This document shows positions 1-7,599 of a stretch of 18,333 nucleotides of DNA, piece after piece. The number at the start of each line of letters is the position of its first letter. The stretch's first letter is position 1. Both the position numbers and the translations under genes were made by a program. A model generated the notes under the pieces. The model had not been told where the DNA came from, made no database searches, and worked only from the letters and a program-made list of their open reading frames with translations. Source of the stretch: Ferruginibacter sp. (lineage in GTDB: Bacteria; Bacteroidota; Bacteroidia; Chitinophagales; Chitinophagaceae); contig JANXOQ010000520.1 of assembly GCA_025357775.1 (NCBI GenBank), forward strand, positions 1 through 18,333. Direction: 5' to 3'.

Positions 1-587
1 TTTAATCTTATTTCAACAGGAAACCCACTTACTATGCCTGTGGTTAAAACATGCCCCACTCCTCTTGCATAATATGTATCGCCTGATATTGTTGTATTTC
101 CTCCAGTGGTTCTTTCTAAATGTACCACCATCATTTTCTTAAAAATAATTAAATCTATTACAGTATCTAAAATAATTTTTCTTTTCATAGTGTAGGTGTA
201 TGTATCATTTCCATTTACACCACCAACCCAGCTTTCGCCTATGTTTTTTGAAGTATCTAAAATTAGCAATGCAGGCTTGTTAGTAGATGCAGTTAAAATA
301 TTATAGTATTTACCTCCATCTTGCCTTATGTATTGTAAACCGTCTATATCGCTTTGAAACATATTAAAAACATTTGAATAAAGAATAGTATCAGGTGCTA
401 TACGTGCATAATTATAAGTGGTGAGTGTCCCCAATACATTTCTTGTATAAATCCACTTAGCCCCTTGTTCTTTTGGTTGATATGTTAGAGAATCTCTTGT
501 ATTACTTACAAGTACACTTTGTATGGGAGGTGTTTTTTTGCAAGCAACAAAAAAGAACGTTATTGAAATAATAATAAAAAACCTCAT
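1..587 (-). CDS. Putative lipoprotein of unknown function (3' end cut by the window edge)
   Basis: Reading the minus strand from an ATG at 587 gives an unbroken frame of 195 codons that runs off position 1 without a stop, so the C-terminus lies outside the window. The protein opens with a short hydrophobic signal (Met-Arg then a Phe/Ile-rich stretch) ending in a lipobox Phe-Val-Ala-Cys with Cys16 as the lipidation site, followed by Lys-Lys. This predicts a type II signal peptide and an envelope lipoprotein. The rest is rich in Thr, Tyr, Asn and Asp with Gly-Asn-Asp and Gly-Gly-Asn turns, as in many secreted Bacteroidota beta-rich proteins. I recognise no domain. It is divergent from korB, with a 248-base spacer between the two start codons. 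Confidence that it is a real gene is high from the signal peptide and frame length; its role is unknown. Confidence 0.8.
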   Translation of the reverse strand, partial: MRFFIIISITFFFVACKKTPPIQSVLVSNTRDSLTYQPKEQGAKWIYTRNVLGTLTTYNYARIAPDTILYSNVFNMFQSDIDGLQYIRQDGGKYYNILTASTNKPALLILDTSKNIGESWVGGVNGNDTYTYTMKRKIILDTVIDLIIFKKMMVVHLERTTGGNTTISGDTYYARGVGHVLTTGIVSGFPVEIRL

Positions 588-835
588 ATAATAAAATTTA
601 AAATATAAAAGTATACTATTAAAATAAAACCTAAGCAATAATTTAAAGTTTTATTTCTATTAAAGCATTTGTAATATTTGAGACCACTAATAAGCATCAG
701 CCGTTTTTAACCGAGGTTGCATTTTAGAAACTTACTTTTGCGTAACCAATTAAGGTATATCAATTTTAAAATTCACTCCCCTTGGCTCTCACCGTTTGAT
801 ACATAAAGATTAAATTTGCGTACTTAAAATAAATA
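588..835. promoter_or_regulatory. Divergent intergenic region between the lipoprotein gene and korB
   Basis: This 248-base AT-rich spacer separates two divergently read genes and should carry a promoter for each. For korB two -7-like elements TAnnTTTG are visible, at 733-740 and 811-818, each continuing as GCGTA. I see no comparable element for the minus-strand lipoprotein gene, and no tRNA, small ORF or strong hairpin. Confidence 0.5.
811..818 (+). promoter_or_regulatory. Probable -7 promoter element of korB
   Basis: TAAATTTG matches the Bacteroidota -7 consensus TAnnTTTG and lies 17 bases before the korB ATG, which would give a very short leader. A second match, TACTTTTG at 733-740, could start a longer transcript. 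Neither has a TTG at the ideal distance of about 19 bases upstream, so the call rests on the -7 box and its position. Confidence 0.45.
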
Positions 836-1873
836 ATGACAGATATATTAACAACCGAAAAACCTGCACTTACCGCCAAAGATTTTGTAACCGACCAAGA
901 AGTACGCTGGTGCCCAGGATGTGGAGATTATAGCATACTTGCTCAAGTACAAAAAGTAATGCCCACGCTTGGTATACCAAAAGAAAATATTGTGATAGTA
1001 AGTGGTATAGGCTGTAGTAGTCGGTTTCCGTATTACATGAACACATACGGAATGCATAGCATACACGGGCGTGCAACTGCTGTGGCTAGCGGGCTAAAAG
1101 CTGCAAGGCCAGAACTAAGTGTGTGGATAGTAACGGGAGATGGGGATGCACTAAGCATAGGAGGTAACCACACTATTCATTTATTGCGTAGAAATTTTGA
1201 TGTGAATATTTTGTTATTCAATAATCAAATTTATGGGCTCACAAAAGGGCAATATTCACCCACGTCTGAAGAAAAAAAGATTACAAAAAGTACGCCAATG
1301 GGCAGTATTGATCACCCATTTAATGTACTTGCTTTAGCCATGGGTGCAGATGCCAGTTTTATAGCTCGCAGTATGGATAGAGACCCAAAACATTTACAAG
1401 CTATGTTGCTTCGCTCGGCTGCTCATAAAGGTTCTTCTTTTTTAGAAATTTATCAAAATTGTAATATTTTTAATGATGGAGCTTTTGAAATATTTACTGA
1501 AAAAAGCAGTAAGCCAGAAGAGGCAATATTTTTAGAACAAGGCAAACCTTTAATATTTGGTGCTACACAAAATAAAGGAATAAAGCTGGTTGGTTTTAAA
1601 CCTGTAATAGTAGAAATAGCCGAAGAAGCTAGCACAGATGATTTGTGGATACACGACGAAAAAGATTTTTACAAGGCGCAAATACTTATACGCATGTTTG
1701 ATGACCCAGCTATGCAAGGGCATTTACCAAGGCCATTTGGTGTTTTTTTTGAAAGTGACCGTGCTTGCTATGAAGATGTAATGGCTATGCAAATAGAAGA
1801 AGCAAAAGTAAAAACAGGCGTGCCAGATTTAGATAAACTGTTAAAGGGTAAAGAAACTTGGACAATTGAGTAA
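836..1873 (+). CDS. korB: 2-oxoacid:ferredoxin oxidoreductase, beta subunit (KorB-like)
   Basis: This is the thiamine diphosphate-binding beta subunit of a 2-oxoglutarate (or related 2-oxoacid):ferredoxin oxidoreductase. The enzyme oxidatively decarboxylates the 2-oxoacid to the acyl-CoA and passes electrons to ferredoxin in the cytoplasm. Near the N-terminus the CPGCG motif gives Cys26 and Cys29; Cys60 (in GIGCSS) and Cys209 (in QNCN) complete the four ligands expected for the [4Fe-4S] cluster. The TPP signature runs from GDG at 101-103 to NN at 129-130, followed by YGLTKGQ. At 345 residues the length is normal for the family with its C-terminal extension. The usual partner korA normally sits just upstream, but here the upstream neighbour is a divergent lipoprotein gene and the downstream one encodes a GH3 enzyme. 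The alpha/gamma chain must therefore be elsewhere. Substrate assignment is by family only. Confidence 0.93.
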   Translation: MTDILTTEKPALTAKDFVTDQEVRWCPGCGDYSILAQVQKVMPTLGIPKENIVIVSGIGCSSRFPYYMNTYGMHSIHGRATAVASGLKAARPELSVWIVTGDGDALSIGGNHTIHLLRRNFDVNILLFNNQIYGLTKGQYSPTSEEKKITKSTPMGSIDHPFNVLALAMGADASFIARSMDRDPKHLQAMLLRSAAHKGSSFLEIYQNCNIFNDGAFEIFTEKSSKPEEAIFLEQGKPLIFGATQNKGIKLVGFKPVIVEIAEEASTDDLWIHDEKDFYKAQILIRMFDDPAMQGHLPRPFGVFFESDRACYEDVMAMQIEEAKVKTGVPDLDKLLKGKETWTIE

Positions 1874-1935
1874 TTTTAATTTTTTTCCATCTATATTTTT
1901 AATTCTTAATTTAACTCAAAGCATTCTACATTACT

Positions 1936-1943
1936 TATATTTG
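1936..1943 (+). promoter_or_regulatory. Probable -7 promoter element of the GH3-lysE-mtgA run
   Basis: TATATTTG fits TAnnTTTG and ends 23 bases before the GH3 ATG. No clear TTG lies about 19 bases upstream, so this is a single-box call. It would drive the four closely packed genes that follow. Confidence 0.45.
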
Positions 1944-1966
1944 TTAACCTAACATCTACATATTTA

Positions 1967-3514
1967 ATGGCATTTTTTGATATTAAACTTCCCGCTTCTA
2001 TAGCCAAGGCACTTCACCTTCCTGTTAGTGATATAAGAAGTCAGCAATTAAAAGTATTAAAAAAACTGCTACGCAAAGCAAGATTTACACAATTTGGACA
2101 GCATTATAAATTTGATGAAGTACTATTAAGCAGGCATCTTGGCAAAAAATTTCAACAACTTGTACCTACATTTGATTACAGTAAAATTCATAAACATTGG
2201 TGGTATAAAACTTTAGAAGGTGTGCCTGATGTTTGTTGGCCTGGTGTTATTAAATATTTTGCTTTGAGCAGCGGCACAAGTGACGCTGCTAGTAAATATA
2301 TTCCCATAACTAAAGAATTAATAAGAAGCAATACTATTACAAATTATAAGTTATTGCTTAGCTTAACAAAGTACGAGAATATACCTAAAAGTGCAATAAG
2401 TAAAGGATGGTTAATTATTGGCGGCAGTACACAATTACAAAAAGAAGCAACTTATTATGCAGGCGACCTAAGTGGCATTCAACAAAAAAATATTCCATTT
2501 TGGTTTAGAGGTATGGGTATGTACAAGCCTGGTGGCAAAATAGCAAAAGAAAAAGACTGGGCAAAAAAACTAGAAGAAGTTGTAGAAAACGCTCCAAACT
2601 GGGATATAAGTTTTTTGGTAGGTGTGCCAGCATGGTTACAAATATGTTTAGAAAAAATTATTGAAAAATATAACCTAAATAATATCCATGAAATGTGGCC
2701 CAATCTTTCTTTTTATGTACATGGGGGTGTAGCTATGGAGCCATACAAAAAAGGTTTTGCAAAATTATTGGGCAAGCCAATTACTTACATAGAAACATAT
2801 TTAGCAAGTGAAGGTTTTCTAGCTTATCAAAACAGACAAGACACAAGGGGTATGTTGCTGTCTTTGAATAACAATATTTTTTTTGAATTTGTTCCTTTTG
2901 ATGAAACTAATTTTGATGTGGATGGAAATATGATAGAAAATCCGGAAGCATATATGGTACACGAAATAGAAGAAAATAAAGAGTATGCAATTTTAATAAG
3001 TACCAATGCAGGCACTTGGCGGTATGCAATAGGCGATACTATAAGACTAGTAGATAAAGAGCGAAGTGAAATTATTATTACTGGTAGAACAAAGCATTTT
3101 TTGAGTTTAGTGGGTGAGCATCTTAGTGTAGACAATATGAATAATGCTATAGAACTTGCCAGCAATGAAATAAATGTAGTAATACCTGAATTTACGGTAG
3201 CTGGTGTGCCGCATGGCAATTTTTTTGCACATGAGTGGTACATCGCATCCGATGATAAAATAGACCCAATAGAATTTGCAACTTTACTAGATGAAAAAAT
3301 AAAAGCTATTAATGATGATTATGTGGTGGAAAGAAAACATGCTTTAAAAGCTATAACAGTAAATGTATTATCAGAAAATACTTTTATGGATTTTATGAAA
3401 CTAAAAGGAAAAATGGGGGGGCAACATAAATTTCCACGAGTACTAAAAGGACAAATGCTGAATGATTGGAAAGCATTTTTAGAAACTAATAAAACAGCTG
3501 TGTTAACTCATTAA
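1967..3514 (+). CDS. GH3 family acyl-acid amido synthetase
   Basis: This is a bacterial member of the GH3 family, best known from plants, where these enzymes adenylate a carboxylic acid and join it to an amino acid. At 515 residues it has close to the usual length. Adenylation-fold landmarks are present in order: the ATP-binding SSGTS at 101-105, the YLASEGF motif at 278-284, YAIGDTIRL at 353-361, and the hinge/C-terminal ITGRTKHF-LVGEHLS at 371-387. The C-terminal part contains GGQHKFPR, typical of this group. No signal peptide or membrane segment is visible, so it should be cytoplasmic. The acid and amino acid used cannot be read from sequence. A LysE-type exporter starts 8 bases after its stop, suggesting that product or amino acid export is linked to it. 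The family call is firm; the substrate is open. Confidence 0.92.
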   Translation: MAFFDIKLPASIAKALHLPVSDIRSQQLKVLKKLLRKARFTQFGQHYKFDEVLLSRHLGKKFQQLVPTFDYSKIHKHWWYKTLEGVPDVCWPGVIKYFALSSGTSDAASKYIPITKELIRSNTITNYKLLLSLTKYENIPKSAISKGWLIIGGSTQLQKEATYYAGDLSGIQQKNIPFWFRGMGMYKPGGKIAKEKDWAKKLEEVVENAPNWDISFLVGVPAWLQICLEKIIEKYNLNNIHEMWPNLSFYVHGGVAMEPYKKGFAKLLGKPITYIETYLASEGFLAYQNRQDTRGMLLSLNNNIFFEFVPFDETNFDVDGNMIENPEAYMVHEIEENKEYAILISTNAGTWRYAIGDTIRLVDKERSEIIITGRTKHFLSLVGEHLSVDNMNNAIELASNEINVVIPEFTVAGVPHGNFFAHEWYIASDDKIDPIEFATLLDEKIKAINDDYVVERKHALKAITVNVLSENTFMDFMKLKGKMGGQHKFPRVLKGQMLNDWKAFLETNKTAVLTH

Positions 3515-3522
3515 AACTGCCA

Positions 3523-4161
3523 ATGACGGAAGCCATTATTTCTGGATTATTATTAGGTATAGCATTAGTTTTTTCTGTAGGTCCAGTTATTTTTACTATA
3601 CTTAAATTACGTATAAACTATGGTATAGCAAGTGCTTTTTATTTTATAGGAGGTGTTTGGTTTAGCGATGCGTTGTGGGTTTTGCTAGCAAATTATTTTG
3701 GTAGTCTTTTAGAAAACCTTACTAGCCATAAACTAGAAATTGGTACAGTAGGTGGAATATTTTTAATGTCTCTAGGTATATTTTATTTATTTTTTAAAAA
3801 ATATCATACCAAAGAGGAGCTTAGCAAAGGTGTAAAAATTGAAGCATCTACCCATGCAAAACTTTTTTTAACAGGTTTTTTAATTAATACCCTAAACCCA
3901 GGTGTAATAGCACTTTGGCTTGCAGCTGCTACCAAGGCTCTTAGCAATACTTTAGAAGAAAAAGTAGCTACTTTTTCAATTTGCTTGGCAATGAATATTG
4001 CTGCCGATATTTTTAAAATAAATCTTTCTGGAAAACTAAGTAGTAAATTAACAGATAAAAATATTATTATCATAAACAAAATATCTGGATTAATGTTTTT
4101 AGTGTTTGGGGTAGTGCTTATTTTTGGTGTATGGTATGCAAAATTGCATCCTCACAAGTAA
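3523..4161 (+). CDS. LysE family amino acid exporter
   Basis: This is an inner-membrane protein of the LysE/RhtB superfamily, which exports amino acids or related small molecules. The 212-residue length and about six hydrophobic segments fit the family. Two signatures are visible: SVGP at 18-21 in the first membrane helix (the family GPG/GPV turn) and NTLNPGVIALWL starting at 122, the Asn-Pro motif of the central helix. A charged loop near 92-112 separates the two halves. It begins 8 bases after the GH3 stop and is followed one base after its own stop by the next gene, so co-transcription is very likely. The substrate is not determined; the GH3 neighbour makes an amino acid or amino acid conjugate a reasonable guess. 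Confidence 0.9.
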   Translation: MTEAIISGLLLGIALVFSVGPVIFTILKLRINYGIASAFYFIGGVWFSDALWVLLANYFGSLLENLTSHKLEIGTVGGIFLMSLGIFYLFFKKYHTKEELSKGVKIEASTHAKLFLTGFLINTLNPGVIALWLAAATKALSNTLEEKVATFSICLAMNIAADIFKINLSGKLSSKLTDKNIIIINKISGLMFLVFGVVLIFGVWYAKLHPHK

Positions 4162-4162
4162 T

Positions 4163-4732
4163 ATGTCTAAAATTTTTACCATCATAATGTGCTTATTTAT
4201 TTTTACTGCTCATGCACAGCAAAGTGATTTTATTATTTTAAAAAAGAAATCAAAAACAGTCCAAATGTTTTTTAAAGGTTCTCAAATAGAATTTTTAACA
4301 ACAAGTGGGGCATATAGAAATGCAATAATTACTGAAATAAAAAACGATAGTATTTATTTAAAAGAATACATAATCAATATAGTGCCTAGTACACTAGGTT
4401 TTTTCTTTACAGATACTGTTGGTAGTTACAGGTACGCTTATAACTACAAACAGATTTATAAATTTAATAAAGAAAATAAAAAATTTAATACTGGTGGAAG
4501 TGCAGCTGCATTGTATGGTGGCGGTTTATTAATTTCTGTAGCAAGCGGAGTAGTATATTTGGCAGACAGAAAAAATTTTAGCTACACATTATTTACTACA
4601 GGAGCTGGCCTAGCAGCTATAGGATATTTATGGCAAAAACAAACAAGCAAAGGTATAACCGTTGGCAAAAATAAATATCGAATTGAGTACATAAATATTT
4701 CTACAAAAAATAATGAAACAACAAAAAGGTAA
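4163..4732 (+). CDS. Secreted or membrane protein of unknown function with signal peptide
   Basis: The frame is open from 4124, but the ATG at 4163 is the better start: it falls one base after the lysE stop and begins a clean type I signal peptide with cleavage expected after Ala-His-Ala (residues 16-18). The mature part, about 170 residues, begins with a Lys-rich beta-like stretch, has many Tyr and Phe, and contains two Gly/Ala/Leu-rich hydrophobic segments (about residues 112-135 and 141-156). These could be membrane helices or a glycine-zipper hairpin. I recognise no family. Its end overlaps the start of mtgA by 20 bases, so the two are translationally linked. An envelope location is inferred. 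Confidence 0.8.
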   Translation: MSKIFTIIMCLFIFTAHAQQSDFIILKKKSKTVQMFFKGSQIEFLTTSGAYRNAIITEIKNDSIYLKEYIINIVPSTLGFFFTDTVGSYRYAYNYKQIYKFNKENKKFNTGGSAAALYGGGLLISVASGVVYLADRKNFSYTLFTTGAGLAAIGYLWQKQTSKGITVGKNKYRIEYINISTKNNETTKR

Positions 4733-5408
4733 ACGCTGGTGGCGCATTACAAAAAAAGTTTTTTTGTGGATGTTTATGTTACAATTTTTTTACATAATCA
4801 TGCTTCGTTGGGTAAACCCCCCAATAACCATTACACAGCTAGTAAGTTTTGTAAGAGGTAATGGTTTAAAAAGAGATTATGTATCTTTTGCAGAAATGAA
4901 TAGCAGTGCAAAACTAGCAGTACTTGCAGGCGAAGACCAACAGTTTCCTGACCACAATGGTTTTGATATAAAAGAAATAAAACTTGCTTTAAAATACAAT
5001 AAAAAACACCCCAATAAAATACGAGGCGGCAGCACCATAAGCCAGCAAGTAGCTAAAAATATTTTTCTATGGCAAGGCGGCGGCTATTTTAGAAAAGGAC
5101 TTGAAGTATATTTTACTTTTATGAATGAAACATTTTGGAGTAAAAAAAGAATATTACAGATGTACTTAAACGTTGCAGAAATGGGAAAAGGAATTTTTGG
5201 CATTGAAGCAGCAGCACAAAATTATTTTGATAAAAATGCAAGCAAACTAACAAGAGGCGAAGCTGCACAAATAGCGGCGGCATTGCCCAACCCTGTTAGG
5301 TTTACCATAAAACCATTAAGTAAATATGTAGCCGCTAGAGCCCAACATTTACTTGAGCAAATAAATAATTTAGACGGAGATAAAGATGTAGTGGAGTTGT
5401 GTAAGTAG
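4713..5408 (+). CDS. mtgA: Monofunctional biosynthetic peptidoglycan transglycosylase
   Basis: This is a GT51 glycosyltransferase that polymerises lipid II into glycan strands at the outer face of the inner membrane. One N-terminal membrane helix (about residues 16-32, after a very basic start) anchors it. The family motifs follow in order: EDQQFPDHNGFD with catalytic Glu74, RGGSTISQQVAKNIFLW from 104, and KRILQMYLNVAEMGKGIFGIEAAA from about 145. No transpeptidase domain follows, and 231 residues is the usual length of the monofunctional MtgA type. It is the last gene of the GH3-lysE run, overlapping the preceding gene, and converges on the NadR-like gene with only 17 bases between the stops. 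Confidence 0.93.
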   Translation: MKQQKGKRWWRITKKVFLWMFMLQFFYIIMLRWVNPPITITQLVSFVRGNGLKRDYVSFAEMNSSAKLAVLAGEDQQFPDHNGFDIKEIKLALKYNKKHPNKIRGGSTISQQVAKNIFLWQGGGYFRKGLEVYFTFMNETFWSKKRILQMYLNVAEMGKGIFGIEAAAQNYFDKNASKLTRGEAAQIAAALPNPVRFTIKPLSKYVAARAQHLLEQINNLDGDKDVVELCK

Positions 5409-5425
5409 TTGCTAATTTTTATTTT

Positions 5426-5962
5426 TTATAATAACCCATTCACAAAATCAATAGCCTGTTTCGTACGTTCTTCGTAGCTTCCACTAATTATAATCCAAGG
5501 GGTTTTTTGTTCTGAAAGTTCTTCTTTGTAATAATGAAATAGTTTTTCTCTTGTTTCCAAATCAGGGTATTCTCTTAAATTATCTTTTATCCAATTTACA
5601 TCTGTATTGCATAATAAATAACCGTCGTATTTTCTTTTTGTAATTTCTGTAAGTACTCGGTTATCACATTTATTAAAAACAAATTCGCTCCACACCTTTA
5701 TTACATACAAGTTTGTATCAATAATTAGAGGTATATCTTTATTAGCTTCTTGTAAATGTTTTACAGAAGTATCTTCTCCACTTAGTTGCCCAAGTGCTAT
5801 ATCATATAAATTTTGAAATGTATATTTAGTGCCATTTACCTCAAGGTATTCTCTAGCATATTCTCTTACCCATTCAGTTTTAAAATGTGCTGCTAGGTTT
5901 TGGCTGAGTGTACTTTTGCCAGTACTCTCTGGTCCTACTATTACAAATTTTTTAATAGCCAA
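5426..5962 (-). CDS. NadR-like nicotinamide riboside kinase / AAA family ATPase
   Basis: This is a 178-residue P-loop protein resembling the C-terminal ribosylnicotinamide kinase domain of NadR, without the NadR adenylyltransferase or DNA-binding parts. The Walker A motif GPESTGKST lies at 10-18. It is followed by the WVREYAREYLE segment, typical of the NadR kinase group, and a Walker-B-like hydrophobic strand ending in Asp (PLIIDTNLYV) near the middle. It probably phosphorylates nicotinamide riboside to NMN, trapping what PnuC brings in. It is the last gene of the minus-strand cluster, starting 6 bases after the glycosylase stop. Substrate assignment rests on the family and on the nearby pnuC; a generic ATPase/nucleoside kinase is the alternative. 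Confidence 0.8.
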   Translation of the reverse strand: MAIKKFVIVGPESTGKSTLSQNLAAHFKTEWVREYAREYLEVNGTKYTFQNLYDIALGQLSGEDTSVKHLQEANKDIPLIIDTNLYVIKVWSEFVFNKCDNRVLTEITKRKYDGYLLCNTDVNWIKDNLREYPDLETREKLFHYYKEELSEQKTPWIIISGSYEERTKQAIDFVNGLL

Positions 5963-5968
5963 TGCTCG

Positions 5969-6502
5969 TTAGTGTTTTTGGTTTTGTAATTTTTTAAAAA
6001 CGGCACAATCAAAATCATGTGCACCCGCAATATAACCAGTACTCATGAGAAATTCACCAACAATTTCACCTCCAGTAAATTTAAAGTTTTTTTTAAAAAT
6101 AGCAACCCATTCTATTTTTTCTTTTGGGTGATGATATTCTATCCATTCCTTAAAACTACCATACTCTTTTTGTAATTTTAAAATTACATTAGCATTATAT
6201 ATAGCAGCATTTATTTTTAATTTATTTCTAATAATGCCCGTATCGTTTAGCAATCTTTCGATATCTTTTTCTTTATAATTTGCAATTTTTTTTATATCAA
6301 AATTTTGATACGCTTTTCTAAAATTTTGCTCTTTATGTAAAATTGTATTCCAACTAAGCCCTGCTTGGTTTATCTCTAATACTAGCCTGCAAAATAATTC
6401 ATCATCATTATCAATATTAAACCCATAGTGGTTATCGTGGTAGTGCTTATTAACTGCGTAATCCTTAGGTTTCATTGATAGTATTGCTTTGCAATAACTC
6501 AT
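5969..6502 (-). CDS. tag: DNA-3-methyladenine glycosylase I (Tag-like)
   Basis: This base-excision repair enzyme removes 3-methyladenine from alkylated DNA. The 177-residue length is normal. The zinc 'snap' ligands known from E. coli Tag can all be placed: Cys4, His22 in YHDNHYG (E. coli has YHDNEWG), and the His162-x3-Cys166 pair near the C-terminus. The substrate-recognition segment LEINQAGLSW carries Glu43, aligned with E. coli Glu38. It sits in a minus-strand cluster, one base after the pnuC stop and 6 bases before the NadR-like kinase, so it should be co-transcribed with NAD-salvage genes. The family call is firm; the neighbourhood is unusual. Confidence 0.92.
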   Translation of the reverse strand: MSYCKAILSMKPKDYAVNKHYHDNHYGFNIDNDDELFCRLVLEINQAGLSWNTILHKEQNFRKAYQNFDIKKIANYKEKDIERLLNDTGIIRNKLKINAAIYNANVILKLQKEYGSFKEWIEYHHPKEKIEWVAIFKKNFKFTGGEIVGEFLMSTGYIAGAHDFDCAVFKKLQNQKH

Positions 6503-6503
6503 T

Positions 6504-7148
6504 TTATAACTTATTTTTTACTAATTGTTGTTGTTTTTCTTTTTTCGTCCATTCTACCAAGCCAAAAATAGCCATTGTAAAAAGTACTATATAATACACA
6601 CTTGTAAATACATAATGTTTTACAAAATATAATGGAATGGATGCAACATTTGTACCAAGCCACCAATACCAACTTTCTACTTTCTTTTTTGTCATAAGCC
6701 ACATGCCTGTAAAAGCCGTAGCACTGGCAAATGCATCCGCCCAAGGTATAAGCGCTGCCGAAAAACTTTCTTTTAAATAAGTAAGCGCAAAAAATAATAC
6801 AATATAAAAAAACGCAAAAAACAATAATTGTTGTAACCAATCTTTATTTGTAGATCTTGTAATCTGTAATTCCACTTTTTTAGTTCCGTCTTTTTTGTTC
6901 CACAAATACCAGCCAATAATACTCATAATGGTATAATAAAAATTTACAGTTGCTTCACCTAATAAGCCGCCTTTATAACTTAGGTAGATGTAAATAATTG
7001 TATTTATTAATCCTGTAGGGTATACCAATATATTTTCATTTCGGCTATACCATACGCTTATTATACCAGCAAATACTGCCACATACTCATACCATTTAGT
7101 GTTATGCATGTCAGCAACAAACTGTGTTATTATTTGTTGAAAGCTCAA
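6504..7148 (-). CDS. pnuC: Nicotinamide riboside transporter PnuC
   Basis: This is an inner-membrane facilitator for nicotinamide riboside of the PnuC family. The 214 residues include about seven hydrophobic segments. Typical features are AGIISVWYSRNENILVYPTG near residues 27-46, the NFYYTIMSIIGWYLW helix, and the C-terminal region with WYWWLGTNVASIPLYFVK. A TTG codon is the likely start: no in-frame ATG precedes it after the upstream stop, and the first internal Met (residue 14) would trim the N-terminus. The gene starts 34 bases after the Rrf2 regulator stop and ends one base before tag. Together with the NadR-like kinase it forms an import-and-trap pathway for NAD synthesis. Confidence 0.9.
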   Translation of the reverse strand: MSFQQIITQFVADMHNTKWYEYVAVFAGIISVWYSRNENILVYPTGLINTIIYIYLSYKGGLLGEATVNFYYTIMSIIGWYLWNKKDGTKKVELQITRSTNKDWLQQLLFFAFFYIVLFFALTYLKESFSAALIPWADAFASATAFTGMWLMTKKKVESWYWWLGTNVASIPLYFVKHYVFTSVYYIVLFTMAIFGLVEWTKKEKQQQLVKNKL

Positions 7149-7182
7149 AATTATAAATTGTTTTAGTGTTTTATTTAGCTAC

Positions 7183-7587
7183 CTATATCAAATGAGAAAG
7201 ATTCTTTTTTTCTAAAACTTTTAAAGTTGCATCTCTCACTGTTTCCATTGTTTTTTTTAAGCCACAATTTAGCTCATCGCAGTCGGCACATTTTTCATAA
7301 AAATTTATACTAACACATGGTAATAATGCAATTGGGCCATCTATAATTCTTATGGCTTTTGCAATACTGGTTTTATTTGGAGGCTCTAGAAGATGATAAC
7401 CTCCTCCCTTACCTTTTTTACTTTCTAAAATATTATGCTGTTTTAAAAGCAATAAAATAGTTTCTAAAAATTTTATAGGAATTTTTTTTGCGATTGCAAT
7501 TTGTGCTATCAGTATTGGTCCTTCACCATATTTTTCTGCCAAATAACCTAGCGCTTTTAATCCGTATTGTGTTTTTTTAGATAGCAT
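7183..7587 (-). CDS. Rrf2 family transcriptional regulator with four-cysteine motif
   Basis: This is an Rrf2-type winged-helix DNA-binding protein. The frame opens at an ATG at 7602, but the second ATG at 7587 is preferred because it gives the family's canonical start (MLSKKTQYGLKAL) and because a TACATTTG -7 box at 7607-7600 overlaps the upstream ATG. From 7587 the protein has 134 residues. The N-terminal two thirds are the helix-turn-helix and wing with KGKGGGYHL. The C-terminal loop holds Cys91, Cys100, Cys103 and Cys108 (C-x8-C-x2-C-x4-C), a likely Fe-S or zinc site, although the spacing differs from IscR's three cysteines. As the first gene of the cluster with pnuC, tag and the NadR-like kinase, it may regulate them and itself. 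The signal it senses is unknown. Confidence 0.88.
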   Translation of the reverse strand: MLSKKTQYGLKALGYLAEKYGEGPILIAQIAIAKKIPIKFLETILLLLKQHNILESKKGKGGGYHLLEPPNKTSIAKAIRIIDGPIALLPCVSINFYEKCADCDELNCGLKKTMETVRDATLKVLEKKNLSHLI

Positions 7588-7599
7588 AATATTTGTAAT

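Noticed and set aside
2827..3243. 138-codon open frame on the minus strand
   Set aside because: It is antisense to the GH3 gene, whose conserved motifs run through the same bases, and shows no domain of its own.
4124..4162. Upstream ATG extending the secreted protein by 13 residues into lysE
   Set aside because: The ATG at 4163 gives a clean signal peptide at the N-terminus and normal one-base spacing after the lysE stop; the extension would bury the signal.
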